NCBI RefSeq assembly: GCF_002188635.1
Contig: NZ_NINX01000016.1
Location: 1 to 64,000, forward strand
Reading direction: 5' to 3'
Source of the DNA: Pigmentiphaga sp. NML030171
GTDB lineage: Bacteria; Pseudomonadota; Gammaproteobacteria; Burkholderiales; Burkholderiaceae_B
DNA: 64,000 bases
The position numbers and the translations under genes were made by a program. The notes under the pieces are model-generated. The model saw only the letters and a list, made by a program, of their open reading frames with translations. It did not search any database and was not told the origin of the DNA. Below are positions 18,665 to 27,192 of this stretch, one piece after another (positions within the stretch are counted from its first letter, which is position 1; each line of letters opens with the position of its first letter).

Positions 18665-19402
18665 TCAGCCGATCGGCTCTCGCCGCATCACGGTGCTGAA
18701 CAGGTGCCGCCCTTCGGGGAAGAGCCCCACCGAAGCGACGATCAGGTCTTTCTTGGCGCCGTAGTACCAGGTGCGCGTGCGCAGCGTCGGCGTGCTGAAG
18801 CGCGTCTGCAGCAGCCCGGCCTGCGCCCGGGTCAGCCGCACGGCATCGATTTCCTGGCGGATTTCGCATACCCGGTCGCCGCGCCGCTCGGCCAGCCATT
18901 CGGCCACCGAGGCCCGGTAGCCGTCCAGTTGCTCGAGCGCGTCCGCGTACAGCGGCGGGACGTGGTGTTCGCTGTAGACGACCGGCGGCGCGCCCTCGGC
19001 CTGCCGCAGGCCGGTCACCCGGACGAAGCGCTGGCCGGCGGGCAGCCGCAGCGCGCGCGCCGCCCCCTCGTCGCCGTCGACCTCGCGAATGTCCAGGATG
19101 TGGAAGCGAAAGCCGCGGGTGAAGCGCAGGATGTCGTCCACCGTGTTGCCCACGTGCACGAAATTGCCCGAGGGCTGCGCCGACTCCACGCGGGTCCCGA
19201 TGCCGGGCCGGCGGCTGACCAGCCCCTGCACCTCCAGCTCGCGCAAGGCCCCGCGCACGGTGATGCGGCTGACGTTGAACTGCTGTCCTAGTTCGTTCTC
19301 GGTGGGCAGCAGGCTGCCGGGCGGATACTCGCCATCGCGGATCCGCCGGATCAAGGTCTGGGCCAACAGCTTGTACTGCGAGCCGGCACTGCGCTGGAAC
19401 AT
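18665..19402 (-). CDS. GntR-family regulator with UTRA domain (HutC type)
   Basis: A 245-residue repressor-type protein. The N-terminal winged helix spans residues 8-75 (IRDGEYPPGSLLPTENELGQ, SRITVRGALRELEVQGLVSR); the C-terminal UTRA effector domain includes VYSEHHVPPLYADALEQLDG. It lies inside the operon, 11 nt after the CoA-transferase gene and 40 nt before the lyase, and so likely autoregulates. The palindrome TTGTTATAACAA in the divergent promoter is a plausible operator for it. Confidence 0.88.
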   Translation of the reverse strand: MFQRSAGSQYKLLAQTLIRRIRDGEYPPGSLLPTENELGQQFNVSRITVRGALRELEVQGLVSRRPGIGTRVESAQPSGNFVHVGNTVDDILRFTRGFRFHILDIREVDGDEGAARALRLPAGQRFVRVTGLRQAEGAPPVVYSEHHVPPLYADALEQLDGYRASVAEWLAERRGDRVCEIRQEIDAVRLTRAQAGLLQTRFSTPTLRTRTWYYGAKKDLIVASVGLFPEGRHLFSTVMRREPIG

Positions 19403-19413
19403 GAGGCGACACG

Positions 19414-20613
19414 TCAGAGAACACCAAGGGTCCTTAGTCTACCTTGCTCCTCTTCGCCGATCCCGATGCCGGCCAGCAGCTCGCGGGTATCGGCGCCCAT
19501 GGCCGGCGCCGGTCCGACGGCGGCCGCCGGCCGCGACGTGCGCAGCGGACTGTCCAGTACCCGCAGCGCGCCGCCGCCCGCCAGGTCGACGCGGCGGATG
19601 CGGCCGTCGGCCTGCGCCAGGGGCGCGTCCAGCGCCTGCCCCACGGACCACACGGGCGCGGCGGGCACCGTGCCGGCGAAATGCCGCATCCACTCGGCCG
19701 TGGTGCGGGCCGACAGCGCCTCGTCCAGCAGGCGGGTCAGCTCCTCGCGATGCCGGCCCCGGGCGCCGAAGTCGACGAAACGCGCGTCCGCGATCCACTC
19801 CTGCCGCCCGATCCGCTCGCACAGGTTGCGCCAGAATTTTTCCTTGTTGCACATCAGGTAGATCCAGCCGTCGCCGGTGCGATAGAGCTGGCACGGCGTG
19901 AGCGAGGGATGGCCGGACCGGGGCTGGCGGTCGGTCTCGGCCGCGCCGTTCAGGTACCACGCCGCCACGTAGTTGAGGTTGAACAGCGCGACGTCGTACA
20001 GGCTGGTGTCCACGTCGCATCCCTTGCCGCTGCGCGTGGCCTCCAGCATGCCGCTGAGCAGCCCCACCGACATCATCACGCCGGTCATGTAGTCGACCAG
20101 CGACAAGCCCATGCGCGAGGGCGCCGTGTCCGGCTCGCCGGTCAGCGAGAAATAGCCCGCCTCGGCCTGCATCAGATAGTCGTAGCCCGGCCAGGCCGCG
20201 CGCTCGCCGGTGCGGCCATAGGCCGATATGTGGGCGCAGACCACGGCCGGATTGACGTCCTTCAGGTCTTCGTAGGTCAGGCCCAGCTTGCCCGCGACGT
20301 CGCCGCGCAGGTTGTCGACCACGCCATGGGCCGTGGCCGCCAGCTTGCGGAACACCGCCCGCCCCTCGGGGTGGGCGAGGTTCAGCGTGATGCTTTTCTT
20401 GCCCTGGTTCAGGCTCTGGAAGAACAGGCTTTGCGCGCTGTCGGGCAGGCCGGCCAGGAAATGCGGCCCGACCTGCCGCGACACGTCGCCGCCCTGCGCG
20501 GCCTGCTCGATCTTGATGATTTCGGCCCCCAGCGCGGCCAGCAACTGGGTGCCGAAAGGCGCCGCGCCGTACTGCTCGACGGCAAGAATACGGAACCCGT
20601 GAAGTAGCGACAT
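19414..20613 (-). CDS. CaiB/BaiF family III CoA-transferase
   Basis: A 399-residue enzyme that moves CoA between carboxylic acids. Motifs are FRILAVEQYGAAPFGTQLLA, the NLRGDVAGKLGL segment and GLSLVDYMTGVMM, where Asp174 matches the catalytic aspartate of the family. It leads the operon CoA-transferase, GntR, CitE-like lyase, MaoC hydratase. Itaconate degradation in Pseudomonas uses exactly these three activities (CoA-transferase, hydratase, citramalyl-CoA lyase), so succinyl-CoA:itaconate CoA-transferase is the leading guess; other C4-C5 dicarboxylates remain possible. Confidence 0.78.
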   Translation of the reverse strand: MSLLHGFRILAVEQYGAAPFGTQLLAALGAEIIKIEQAAQGGDVSRQVGPHFLAGLPDSAQSLFFQSLNQGKKSITLNLAHPEGRAVFRKLAATAHGVVDNLRGDVAGKLGLTYEDLKDVNPAVVCAHISAYGRTGERAAWPGYDYLMQAEAGYFSLTGEPDTAPSRMGLSLVDYMTGVMMSVGLLSGMLEATRSGKGCDVDTSLYDVALFNLNYVAAWYLNGAAETDRQPRSGHPSLTPCQLYRTGDGWIYLMCNKEKFWRNLCERIGRQEWIADARFVDFGARGRHREELTRLLDEALSARTTAEWMRHFAGTVPAAPVWSVGQALDAPLAQADGRIRRVDLAGGGALRVLDSPLRTSRPAAAVGPAPAMGADTRELLAGIGIGEEEQGRLRTLGVL

Positions 20614-20726
20614 GAAGCTCCCCGGACGATGTGGGACAAGGACATCTTGAGTTTGTTATAACAATATATCAAAATCCGGAAACAGAAAAGCCGACCGATG
20701 GCACTATTCCCGAGGAGACCCTTCCC
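20614..20726. promoter_or_regulatory. Divergent promoter with GntR-type palindrome
   Basis: The gap between the CoA-transferase operon and the divergent Bug gene holds the perfect 12-bp palindrome TTGTTATAACAA (20653-20664) in an AT-rich patch. HutC-type GntR proteins bind such short dyads, and the only GntR gene nearby is in this operon. The Bug gene has a GAGGAGA ribosome site at 20711-20717. Confidence 0.5.
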
Positions 20727-21704
20727 ATGAACAAACTGCTCTTGCTGCTCTGCCTGGCCTTGGGCCTGGCCAGCCAACCCGCCCAAGCCGACCAGGCGTT
20801 CCCCAGCAAGCGGGTACGCGTGGTCATCCCCTTCCCGCCCGGACAGGGGTCGGACATCCTGGCCCGCGCCATCGGCGACAAGCTGGCGCAGAAATGGGGG
20901 CAGCCCGTGGTGGTGGAGAACCGCGCCGGCGCCAACGGCTCCATCGCGCTGCAGGAAGTGGCGCGGGCCGAGGGCGACGGGTACACGCTGCTGGTCACCT
21001 CCAACTCTCCGGTCGTGATCAACCCCAACCTGTACAAGCACCTGCCCTACGACGTGGGACGCGACTTCCAGCCCGTCGCGCTGCTGGCCGGCACCGACAT
21101 GCTCATGGTGGTGAACGCGCAGTTCCCGGCCACCACGCTATCCGAGGTCATCGCCCAGCTGAAGGCCAATCCCGGCAAGTTCAGCTACGGATCGCCGGGC
21201 ACGGGCTCCACCAGCCATCTCAGCATGGAAGTCTTCAAGCAACTGGCGGGCGTGGACATCGTGCACGTGCCCTACAAGGGCAGCCCGCCGGCGTTCACCG
21301 ACCTGATCGGCGGCTCGATCAAGCTGATGATCGACGCCCTGCCCAGCGCCATGCCCCAGGTGAAATCGGGCCGGGTCCGGGCCATCGCCATCACCAGCAG
21401 CGACACGCCCTCCACCCTCATGCCGGACGTGCCGCTGGCCAGCAGGGCAGGCCTGACCGGCCTGCCGGGACGCGCCTGGTACGGCATGTTCGCGCCCAAG
21501 GCCACGCCCCCCGCCACCATGGCGCGCATCGTCGCCGACGTGCGGGCGGTGCTGCAGACGCCCGATATCGTTGCCAAGCTGCCCCAGCTCGGCCTGGAGG
21601 CCGTGGAACCCATGACGCCCCAGGAATTCGGCCGCTTCGTGGACAAGGAAACCGCCTACTGGGCCGACGCGACGCGCCGCACGGGGATGTATCAGATCGA
21701 ATAG
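20727..21704 (+). CDS. Tripartite tricarboxylate transporter substrate-binding protein (Bug family)
   Basis: A 325-residue periplasmic receptor with a clear signal peptide (MNKLLLLLCLALGLASQPAQ, cleavage near ADQA). Bug motifs include FPSKRVRVVIPFPPGQGSDI, VVENRAGANG, DGYTLLVTSN, YGSPGTGSTSH and IVHVPYKGSPPAF. It faces the CoA-transferase operon across a shared promoter and so probably captures that pathway's acid. It is followed 80 nt later by a TctD/TctE-type two-component system, the usual sensor for such receptors. Confidence 0.88.
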   Translation: MNKLLLLLCLALGLASQPAQADQAFPSKRVRVVIPFPPGQGSDILARAIGDKLAQKWGQPVVVENRAGANGSIALQEVARAEGDGYTLLVTSNSPVVINPNLYKHLPYDVGRDFQPVALLAGTDMLMVVNAQFPATTLSEVIAQLKANPGKFSYGSPGTGSTSHLSMEVFKQLAGVDIVHVPYKGSPPAFTDLIGGSIKLMIDALPSAMPQVKSGRVRAIAITSSDTPSTLMPDVPLASRAGLTGLPGRAWYGMFAPKATPPATMARIVADVRAVLQTPDIVAKLPQLGLEAVEPMTPQEFGRFVDKETAYWADATRRTGMYQIE

Positions 21705-21784
21705 CGATAGTGACGGGGACGCGCGCCTGGGGGACAATGCATCGGGGCCCCTCGACGCATTCCCCCCGAAGCTACAATTCCCCC

Positions 21785-22474
21785 ATGCGCATCCTCATCG
21801 CCGAAGACGACAACATCCTTGCCGACGGCCTGTCCCGCTCCCTGCGCCAGAACGGCTACGCAGTCGATGCCGTCCACGACGGACTCGAGGCGGACTCCGC
21901 GCTGGCGGCGCAACCCTTCGACCTGCTGATCCTGGACATCGGCCTGCCCCGGCTCTCGGGCACCGAAGTCCTGCGCCGCCTGCGGGCGCGCAACTCGCAC
22001 ATGCCGGTCCTGATCCTGACCGCCGCCGACAGCGTGGAGCAGCGCGTCAAGGGGCTGGACCTGGGCGCCGACGACTACATGGCCAAGCCGTTCGCGCTGT
22101 CCGAGCTCGAGGCCAGGGTCCGGGCGCTGACGCGGCGCGGCGCGGGCGGCGGCCCGGCGGTGCTGCGCCATGGCCGCCTGGCCTTCGACCAGGTCGGCCG
22201 CGTGGTGACCATAGACGAGCAGATCGTCGAGTTGTCCGCGCGCGAAGTCAGCCTGCTGGAAGTCCTGCTGTCCCGCAGCGGCCGCATGGTCAGCAAGAAA
22301 CAGCTGGTGGACCACCTGTGCGAATGGGGCGAGGAAGTCAGCACCAACGCCATCGAGGTCTACGTGCACCGGCTGCGCAAGAAGCTGGAACCGGGCGGCG
22401 TCAAGATCGCCACCGTGCGCGGGCTGGGATACTGCCTGGAACGCGAGCCCGGCGCCCAGCACGGCGCGGCTTAG
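21785..22474 (+). CDS. Response regulator, OmpR/TctD type
   Basis: A 229-residue regulator with receiver domain (acidic pocket EDD at 7-9, phospho-acceptor Asp51 in LLILDIGLP, Lys101 in YMAKPF) and a C-terminal OmpR winged helix (SREVSLLEVLLSRSG-like, STNAIEVYVHRLRKKL). The sequence pattern matches TctD, which controls tricarboxylate uptake. The sensor kinase follows after 16 nt. Inferred role: activation of a carboxylate transporter, either the adjacent Bug system or one elsewhere. Confidence 0.88.
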   Translation: MRILIAEDDNILADGLSRSLRQNGYAVDAVHDGLEADSALAAQPFDLLILDIGLPRLSGTEVLRRLRARNSHMPVLILTAADSVEQRVKGLDLGADDYMAKPFALSELEARVRALTRRGAGGGPAVLRHGRLAFDQVGRVVTIDEQIVELSAREVSLLEVLLSRSGRMVSKKQLVDHLCEWGEEVSTNAIEVYVHRLRKKLEPGGVKIATVRGLGYCLEREPGAQHGAA

Positions 22475-22490
22475 GACCTGTTCCGGGAGC

Positions 22491-23933
22491 ATGGACGACG
22501 ACCACAAGGGGCCGCAGCCCATCCCCGCCGTCGAACGGCCGGCGCGCTCGCTGTTCGGCGAGATCCTGGACTGGATGCTGGTACCGCTGTTCCTGCTGTG
22601 GCCGGTCAGCGTCGCCATCACCTACGTGGTCGCACAGTCCATCTCCGTCGCTCCCTACGACCGCAGCCTGGCCAACAACGTGCTGGCCCTGGCCCAGCAG
22701 ATCAAGGACGTCAACGGCCGGGCCCGGCTGCAACTGCCGGTCTCGGCGCGCGAGATGCTGCGCGCCGACGAAACCGACAGCGTGTTCTACCTCGTGCTGG
22801 GCAGCCGCGGCGAATACCTGGGCGGCGACCGTGAACTGCCGCTGCCGTCGCTCGAGCGCCCGCTGCCCGGCATCGTCCAGTATCGCGACGACGTGATGCG
22901 CGGCTTCGCGGTGCGCGTGGCCTATACCTGGGTGTCGCTGCCCACGATCCCGGGCGCGCAGCCGGCGCTGGTGCAGGTGGCCGAGACGCTGGAGAAACGA
23001 TCGCAACTGGCCAACGAGATCATCAAGGGCGTGGTGCTGCCTCAGTTCGTGGTGCTGCCGCTGGCGGTGGTGCTGGTGTGGTTCGGCCTGTCGCGCGGCA
23101 TCGCCCCGCTGGGCCGGCTGCAGGCGCGGCTGCGCGCACGGCGGCCGGACGACCTGTCGCCGATCGACGATCGCGAGGTGCCGCAGGAGATCGCGCCGCT
23201 GGTCGGCGCCATGAACGAGCTGCTGCAGCGCCTGTCGGCCAACGTCGACGCGCAGAAGCGCTTCGTCGCCGACGCGGCGCACCAGTTGAAGACCCCGCTA
23301 GCCGGCATACGCACGCAGGCCGAGCTGGCGCTGCGCAATGCGAGTCCGGAAGACATGGAGGCCAGCCTGCGGCACCTGATCTCGGGCGCCGAACGGGCCA
23401 CGCGCCTGGTGAACCAGTTGCTGGCGCTGGCGCGCGCCGAGGACAAGGGCAGTCCCGTGGACGTCTCCGCCCGGGTCGACCTGCTGGCCATCGCCAGCGA
23501 CCAGACGCAGAACTGGGTGCACGAGGCGATGGAGCGCGGGATAGACCTGGGCCTGGAAGGCCCGGAAACGCCGGTCCTGGTGGCCGGCAACGCCCTGCTC
23601 CTGGCCGAGCTCGTCAACAACCTGATCGACAACGCGCTGCGCTACACCCCGGGCGGCGGCACCGTCACCGTGCGCGTGGCGGCAGCCGCCACGGGCGCGA
23701 CGCTGGACGTCGAAGACTCCGGCCCTGGCATCCCGCCCGAGGAACGCGAATTGGTGTTCGACCGCTTCTACCGGATCCTGGGATCCAACGCCGAAGGCAG
23801 CGGGCTGGGGCTGGCCATCGTGCGCGAGATCGCCCAGCGGCACGGTGCCACCCTGGCGATATCGGACAACTCCCAGGACACCGCCTCCGGCATGCCCGGC
23901 ACGCGCATCAGCGTGAGCTTCCCGCCGGCCTGA
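22491..23933 (+). CDS. Sensor histidine kinase, TctE type
   Basis: A 480-residue inner-membrane kinase. Two membrane segments (about residues 28-55 and 180-205) flank a periplasmic sensor of about 125 residues. After a HAMP-like linker comes the H-box VADAAHQLKTPLAG with the phosphorylated His at 264, then N-box ELVNNLIDNALRYTPGGG, the G1 DSGPGIPPEER and the G2 GSGLGLAIVREIAQ of an HATPase domain. It forms an operon with the upstream regulator. The ligand is presumably a di- or tricarboxylate by family analogy. Confidence 0.9.
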   Translation: MDDDHKGPQPIPAVERPARSLFGEILDWMLVPLFLLWPVSVAITYVVAQSISVAPYDRSLANNVLALAQQIKDVNGRARLQLPVSAREMLRADETDSVFYLVLGSRGEYLGGDRELPLPSLERPLPGIVQYRDDVMRGFAVRVAYTWVSLPTIPGAQPALVQVAETLEKRSQLANEIIKGVVLPQFVVLPLAVVLVWFGLSRGIAPLGRLQARLRARRPDDLSPIDDREVPQEIAPLVGAMNELLQRLSANVDAQKRFVADAAHQLKTPLAGIRTQAELALRNASPEDMEASLRHLISGAERATRLVNQLLALARAEDKGSPVDVSARVDLLAIASDQTQNWVHEAMERGIDLGLEGPETPVLVAGNALLLAELVNNLIDNALRYTPGGGTVTVRVAAAATGATLDVEDSGPGIPPEERELVFDRFYRILGSNAEGSGLGLAIVREIAQRHGATLAISDNSQDTASGMPGTRISVSFPPA

Positions 23934-23946
23934 AGCCCGCGGCCAC

Positions 23947-25050
23947 TCAGAAGTCCAGTCCCGCCTCCCGCGCCGCCATGTCATACAACGCGCGGCGCAT
24001 CAGCAGGCCGGGCTTGTCGGGCGCGAAATTGAGGTCGAACTGCGGTTCGGTGTCGCGCGTCACCACGTCCAGTATCCACTCCAGCGCATCCACGTCCTCG
24101 AGATAGGCCTTGGACGAGGCCTCGTGCAGGTAGGCGTCGGCGGCCGGATCGTCGAGGTTGGAGTCGCGGCTGTTGAACCACCAGTAGTGGATGCTGCCGT
24201 TGGTCTCGGGCGTGAAGGCGTGGGTGATGTTGAAGCGATAGGTGCGCGGCGCGCCGCCGGCATCGTGGTTGTCGACGATGCGGGCGAAGGCGACGTGCAG
24301 GCCGGGCGAGGCGAAGCGGGCCTCGGAATAGCGGTCCACCGGCTTGCCGGTCAGGCCGGTGGGCACGCCGTAGACGTCGGGCGGCGGCGAATGCTTCAGC
24401 GCACGGTCGATGATGACCACGTCGCCCTCCTGGCGCACGTCCAGCTTGCTGCGCGCGTACTCCGGCGTGCCGATGGCGCCGGGATGCAGGAAGGGGAAGT
24501 GGGTCTGGTCCAGCAGGTTCTCGTGCATGGAAACGTAGTCCGCCTTCATGTGGAAGGACCCGCCCACGCTCTTCCATGCCGGGCTGGCCAGCCAGCTCGT
24601 GTCCGGGATCAGGGCCGGGTCGGCATGGTCGGGATCGCCCATCCATATCCACACCAGCGGCGCCCGTTCGACGATCGGAAAGCTGCGCACCTGGGCATGG
24701 GTGGGGACCAGCGGCATGGACGGCATCTTCACGCAGCGGCCGGAGGGATCGAAGCGCATGCCGTGATAGCCGCAAATCAACTCGTCGCCGTCCAGGCGGC
24801 CCCTGGCCAGCGGAAAGGAACGGTGCGGACAGCGGTTGCGCACTGCCACCGGCTCGCCGGCTTGGGTGCGGTACAGGGCGACGTCCACGCCCAGGAAACG
24901 GCGGCTGCTCAGCTCGCGGGTGATCTCGCTGGACAGGCCCGCCACGTACCAGCAGTTGCGCACCAGCGGCGTGGCGTGGTCGGCGAAGCCGCCGGGCTCG
25001 AAGGAAAAGTCGCTGCGGAGTTCGGGAATGGGGTCGGCGATGCGGTTCAT
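23947..25050 (-). CDS. Rieske aromatic oxygenase alpha subunit, VanA-like
   Basis: A 367-residue terminal oxygenase. The Rieske [2Fe-2S] site is complete: Cys74-Pro-His76 and Cys93-x2-His96 (CPHRSFPL and CGYHGMRFD). The catalytic domain carries HENLLDQTHFPFLHPG, supplying the mononuclear iron ligands. It resembles vanillate O-demethylase and other phthalate-family oxygenases acting on aromatic acids. The reductase partner is 34 nt upstream in the same operon and a Bug receptor precedes it, so uptake and oxidative demethylation or hydroxylation of one aromatic acid is likely. Confidence 0.85.
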   Translation of the reverse strand: MNRIADPIPELRSDFSFEPGGFADHATPLVRNCWYVAGLSSEITRELSSRRFLGVDVALYRTQAGEPVAVRNRCPHRSFPLARGRLDGDELICGYHGMRFDPSGRCVKMPSMPLVPTHAQVRSFPIVERAPLVWIWMGDPDHADPALIPDTSWLASPAWKSVGGSFHMKADYVSMHENLLDQTHFPFLHPGAIGTPEYARSKLDVRQEGDVVIIDRALKHSPPPDVYGVPTGLTGKPVDRYSEARFASPGLHVAFARIVDNHDAGGAPRTYRFNITHAFTPETNGSIHYWWFNSRDSNLDDPAADAYLHEASSKAYLEDVDALEWILDVVTRDTEPQFDLNFAPDKPGLLMRRALYDMAAREAGLDF

Positions 25051-25084
25051 GATGGCGCGCTCCTGAAGGAATGGCTCGGAATGG

Positions 25085-26062
25085 TCAGGCGTCCAGCACC
25101 AGGCGCGTGCCGCGGATGCGCGACACGCAGATGCACAAGGTCTGGCCCGCGGCACGCTCTTCTTCGCCCAGATAGCGATCGCGATGATCGATGGGGCCGT
25201 CGGCGGAGACGACGGGCAGCGGGCACAGGCCGCATTCGCCACGCGCGCAGTCCCACAGCACCGGCACGTCGGCCAGGCGCAGCGCATCCAGGATGCTGGC
25301 GTCGGGGCCGACCTGGACGGTCCTGCCCGTGCGGCGCAGTTCGACCTCGAAGGCCGTCTCGTCGCCCGTGGGTCCGGCGGTGAACACTTCGCTGCGCACG
25401 CGGCCGGGCTCCCACCCCAGCGCGGCGCCTGCCTGGTGGGTAGCGGCGATCATGGACGCGGGGCCGCACACATACACGCGCACCCCGTCCGGCTGCGAGG
25501 CGAGCAGGCCGCGCAGGTCGAGCACGCCCGCCTCGTCGCTGTAGTGGAAGCGCACGCGGTCGCCGGCCACCTGTTCCAGCACGTCGCGATAGGCCATGGC
25601 CGACGGATCGCGTCCGGCATACACGACGCTGTAGCGACAGCCCCGGCGGGCCAGGCTGCGCGCCATGGACACGATGGGCGTCACGCCTATGCCGCCGGCG
25701 ATGAGCAGGGTGCGGGCGTCGCGCCGGTCCAGCGGGAAATCGTTGACCGGCGCGGCGACGCGCAGGCGCGTGCCCGGCGCGAAGGTATCGTGGATGAAGG
25801 CCGAGCCGCGCGCCCGGTCCTCCCTTTGCACGGCGATGCGATAGACGTGCCGCGGATCGTCCGGGCCGGCCAGTCCGCCTATCAGCGAATAGTGCCGCAC
25901 GATGGGCCCCCGCTCGCGCGACACCATGTGCAGCGCCACGTGCGCCCCCGGCTCGTAGCGCGGCAGCGGCCGGCCATCGGCCGAGGCCAGCAGATATTCC
26001 TTGATGCGCGGCGTCAGCGGCCGGGCCCCGGCCACCACCACCTCGAAGTGCTTGCTTGCCAC
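25085..26062 (-). CDS. Phthalate-family oxygenase reductase, VanB-like
   Basis: A 325-residue electron-transfer partner. Domains in order: ferredoxin-reductase FMN domain (GAHVALHM, RHYSLIG near 75), NAD-binding domain (LLIAGGIGVTPIVSMARSLA near 125; YVCGPASMI) and a C-terminal plant-type [2Fe-2S] ferredoxin (CARGECGLC, with a final CIC). The GTG start at 26062 has GGGAG upstream and begins the recognised domain. It supplies electrons to the Rieske oxygenase encoded immediately downstream. Confidence 0.88.
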   Translation of the reverse strand: MASKHFEVVVAGARPLTPRIKEYLLASADGRPLPRYEPGAHVALHMVSRERGPIVRHYSLIGGLAGPDDPRHVYRIAVQREDRARGSAFIHDTFAPGTRLRVAAPVNDFPLDRRDARTLLIAGGIGVTPIVSMARSLARRGCRYSVVYAGRDPSAMAYRDVLEQVAGDRVRFHYSDEAGVLDLRGLLASQPDGVRVYVCGPASMIAATHQAGAALGWEPGRVRSEVFTAGPTGDETAFEVELRRTGRTVQVGPDASILDALRLADVPVLWDCARGECGLCPLPVVSADGPIDHRDRYLGEEERAAGQTLCICVSRIRGTRLVLDA

Positions 26063-26082
26063 GACTGTGCTCCCGTGCGGCG

Positions 26083-27066
26083 TCAATCCAGGTGGATATC
26101 GGCGCCCTTGATGATCGGTCCCCACTTGGCGATTTCCTCGTCCACCAGCCGCGCCATGTCGCGCGGCGGCATGGCATAGGCCTCGTAGGTGAAGGTGGCC
26201 AGTTTCTCCTGCACGTCGGGCGCCTTCAGCGCGGCGGCGATGCCTTCGTTCAGCCGCTGCACGATCCCGGCCGGCGTGCCCTTGGGAACGAACAGGCCGT
26301 TCCAGCCGCCGACCTCGAAGCCGGCCGGTCCGCCGGCCTGCGCCACGGTCGGCACCTCGGCATAGCCCGGCAGGCGCTGCGGCGCCGCCACGGCCAGGAA
26401 GCGCACCTTCCCGGACTGGTAGACGGGCCCGGCCGACACGGGCGTTCCCAGTGTCCAGTTCACGTCTCCCACGGCCACCGACTGGAACAGCTGGGCCGAT
26501 TCCTTGTAGGGCACGTGCATCATGCTCGTGCCGGTGGCCGCCTCCAGCAGCAGCCCGCCCAGGTGCGCCGGACTGGCCACGCCCCAGGATCCGTACGAGA
26601 CACCGCCGGGCCTGGCCTTGGCCGCGGCGACGAGATCGCCCATCGTCCGCCATGTCGAACCGGCGGGTACCACGATGAAGAAGTAGTTGCGGACCAGCGG
26701 CGTGACCGGATCGAAATCCTTGCGCACGTCGTAGGGCAGCCTGGCGAACAGGTAGGGCTGGGTGCCCACGTGGTAGCTGTCCATGTGGACCAGCGTGTAG
26801 CCATCGGGCGCGGCGCGCCGGCCGGCCTCGAAGGCGAGGAAGCCGCTTGCGCCGGGCCGGTTCTCCACGATCACCTGCTGCCCCAGCGTGGCGGTCAGCT
26901 TCTCGGCGACGATGCGCAGCAGCACGTCGGGCCCCTGGCCCACGGCGAACGGCGTCACGATCTTGACCGGCCGTGCCGGGTAGCCCGGTCCGGCGGCCCC
27001 GGCGGCGGCCGATGCCCCGGCCAGGACGGCGGTGGCCAGCATGCGCAGGATCGGCGATTTTGGCAT
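26083..27066 (-). CDS. Tripartite tricarboxylate transporter substrate-binding protein (Bug family)
   Basis: A 327-residue secreted receptor; signal peptide MPKSPILRMLATAVLAGASA with cleavage near AAGAAG. Bug motifs include YPARPVKIVTPFAVGQGPDV, VVENRPGASGF, DGYTLVHMDSY, YGSWG and MMHVPYKESAQLF. It is the first gene of the oxygenase-reductase operon and is divergent from a LysR regulator; it likely recognises the aromatic acid the oxygenase attacks. Confidence 0.87.
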   Translation of the reverse strand: MPKSPILRMLATAVLAGASAAAGAAGPGYPARPVKIVTPFAVGQGPDVLLRIVAEKLTATLGQQVIVENRPGASGFLAFEAGRRAAPDGYTLVHMDSYHVGTQPYLFARLPYDVRKDFDPVTPLVRNYFFIVVPAGSTWRTMGDLVAAAKARPGGVSYGSWGVASPAHLGGLLLEAATGTSMMHVPYKESAQLFQSVAVGDVNWTLGTPVSAGPVYQSGKVRFLAVAAPQRLPGYAEVPTVAQAGGPAGFEVGGWNGLFVPKGTPAGIVQRLNEGIAAALKAPDVQEKLATFTYEAYAMPPRDMARLVDEEIAKWGPIIKGADIHLD

Positions 27067-27192
27067 GAGAGTCTCCTCTTGATGGATACGAGGACGTCGC
27101 TTGCGCCCCCATTGTTGGAAGGCATTTTATTAAGGAATAATGGCGAATATTTGTTCAAAAAATAGCTATCAGTAATCTCGAACTGGAATAAA
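27067..27192. promoter_or_regulatory. Divergent AT-rich promoter, Bug-oxygenase operon / lysR
   Basis: The stretch 27121-27180 is much more AT-rich than its surroundings. It contains the short dyad TTTGTTCAAA within ATATTTGTTCAAAAAAT, roughly a T-N11-A LysR box. The downstream LysR protein is the natural candidate to bind it. Confidence 0.4.
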
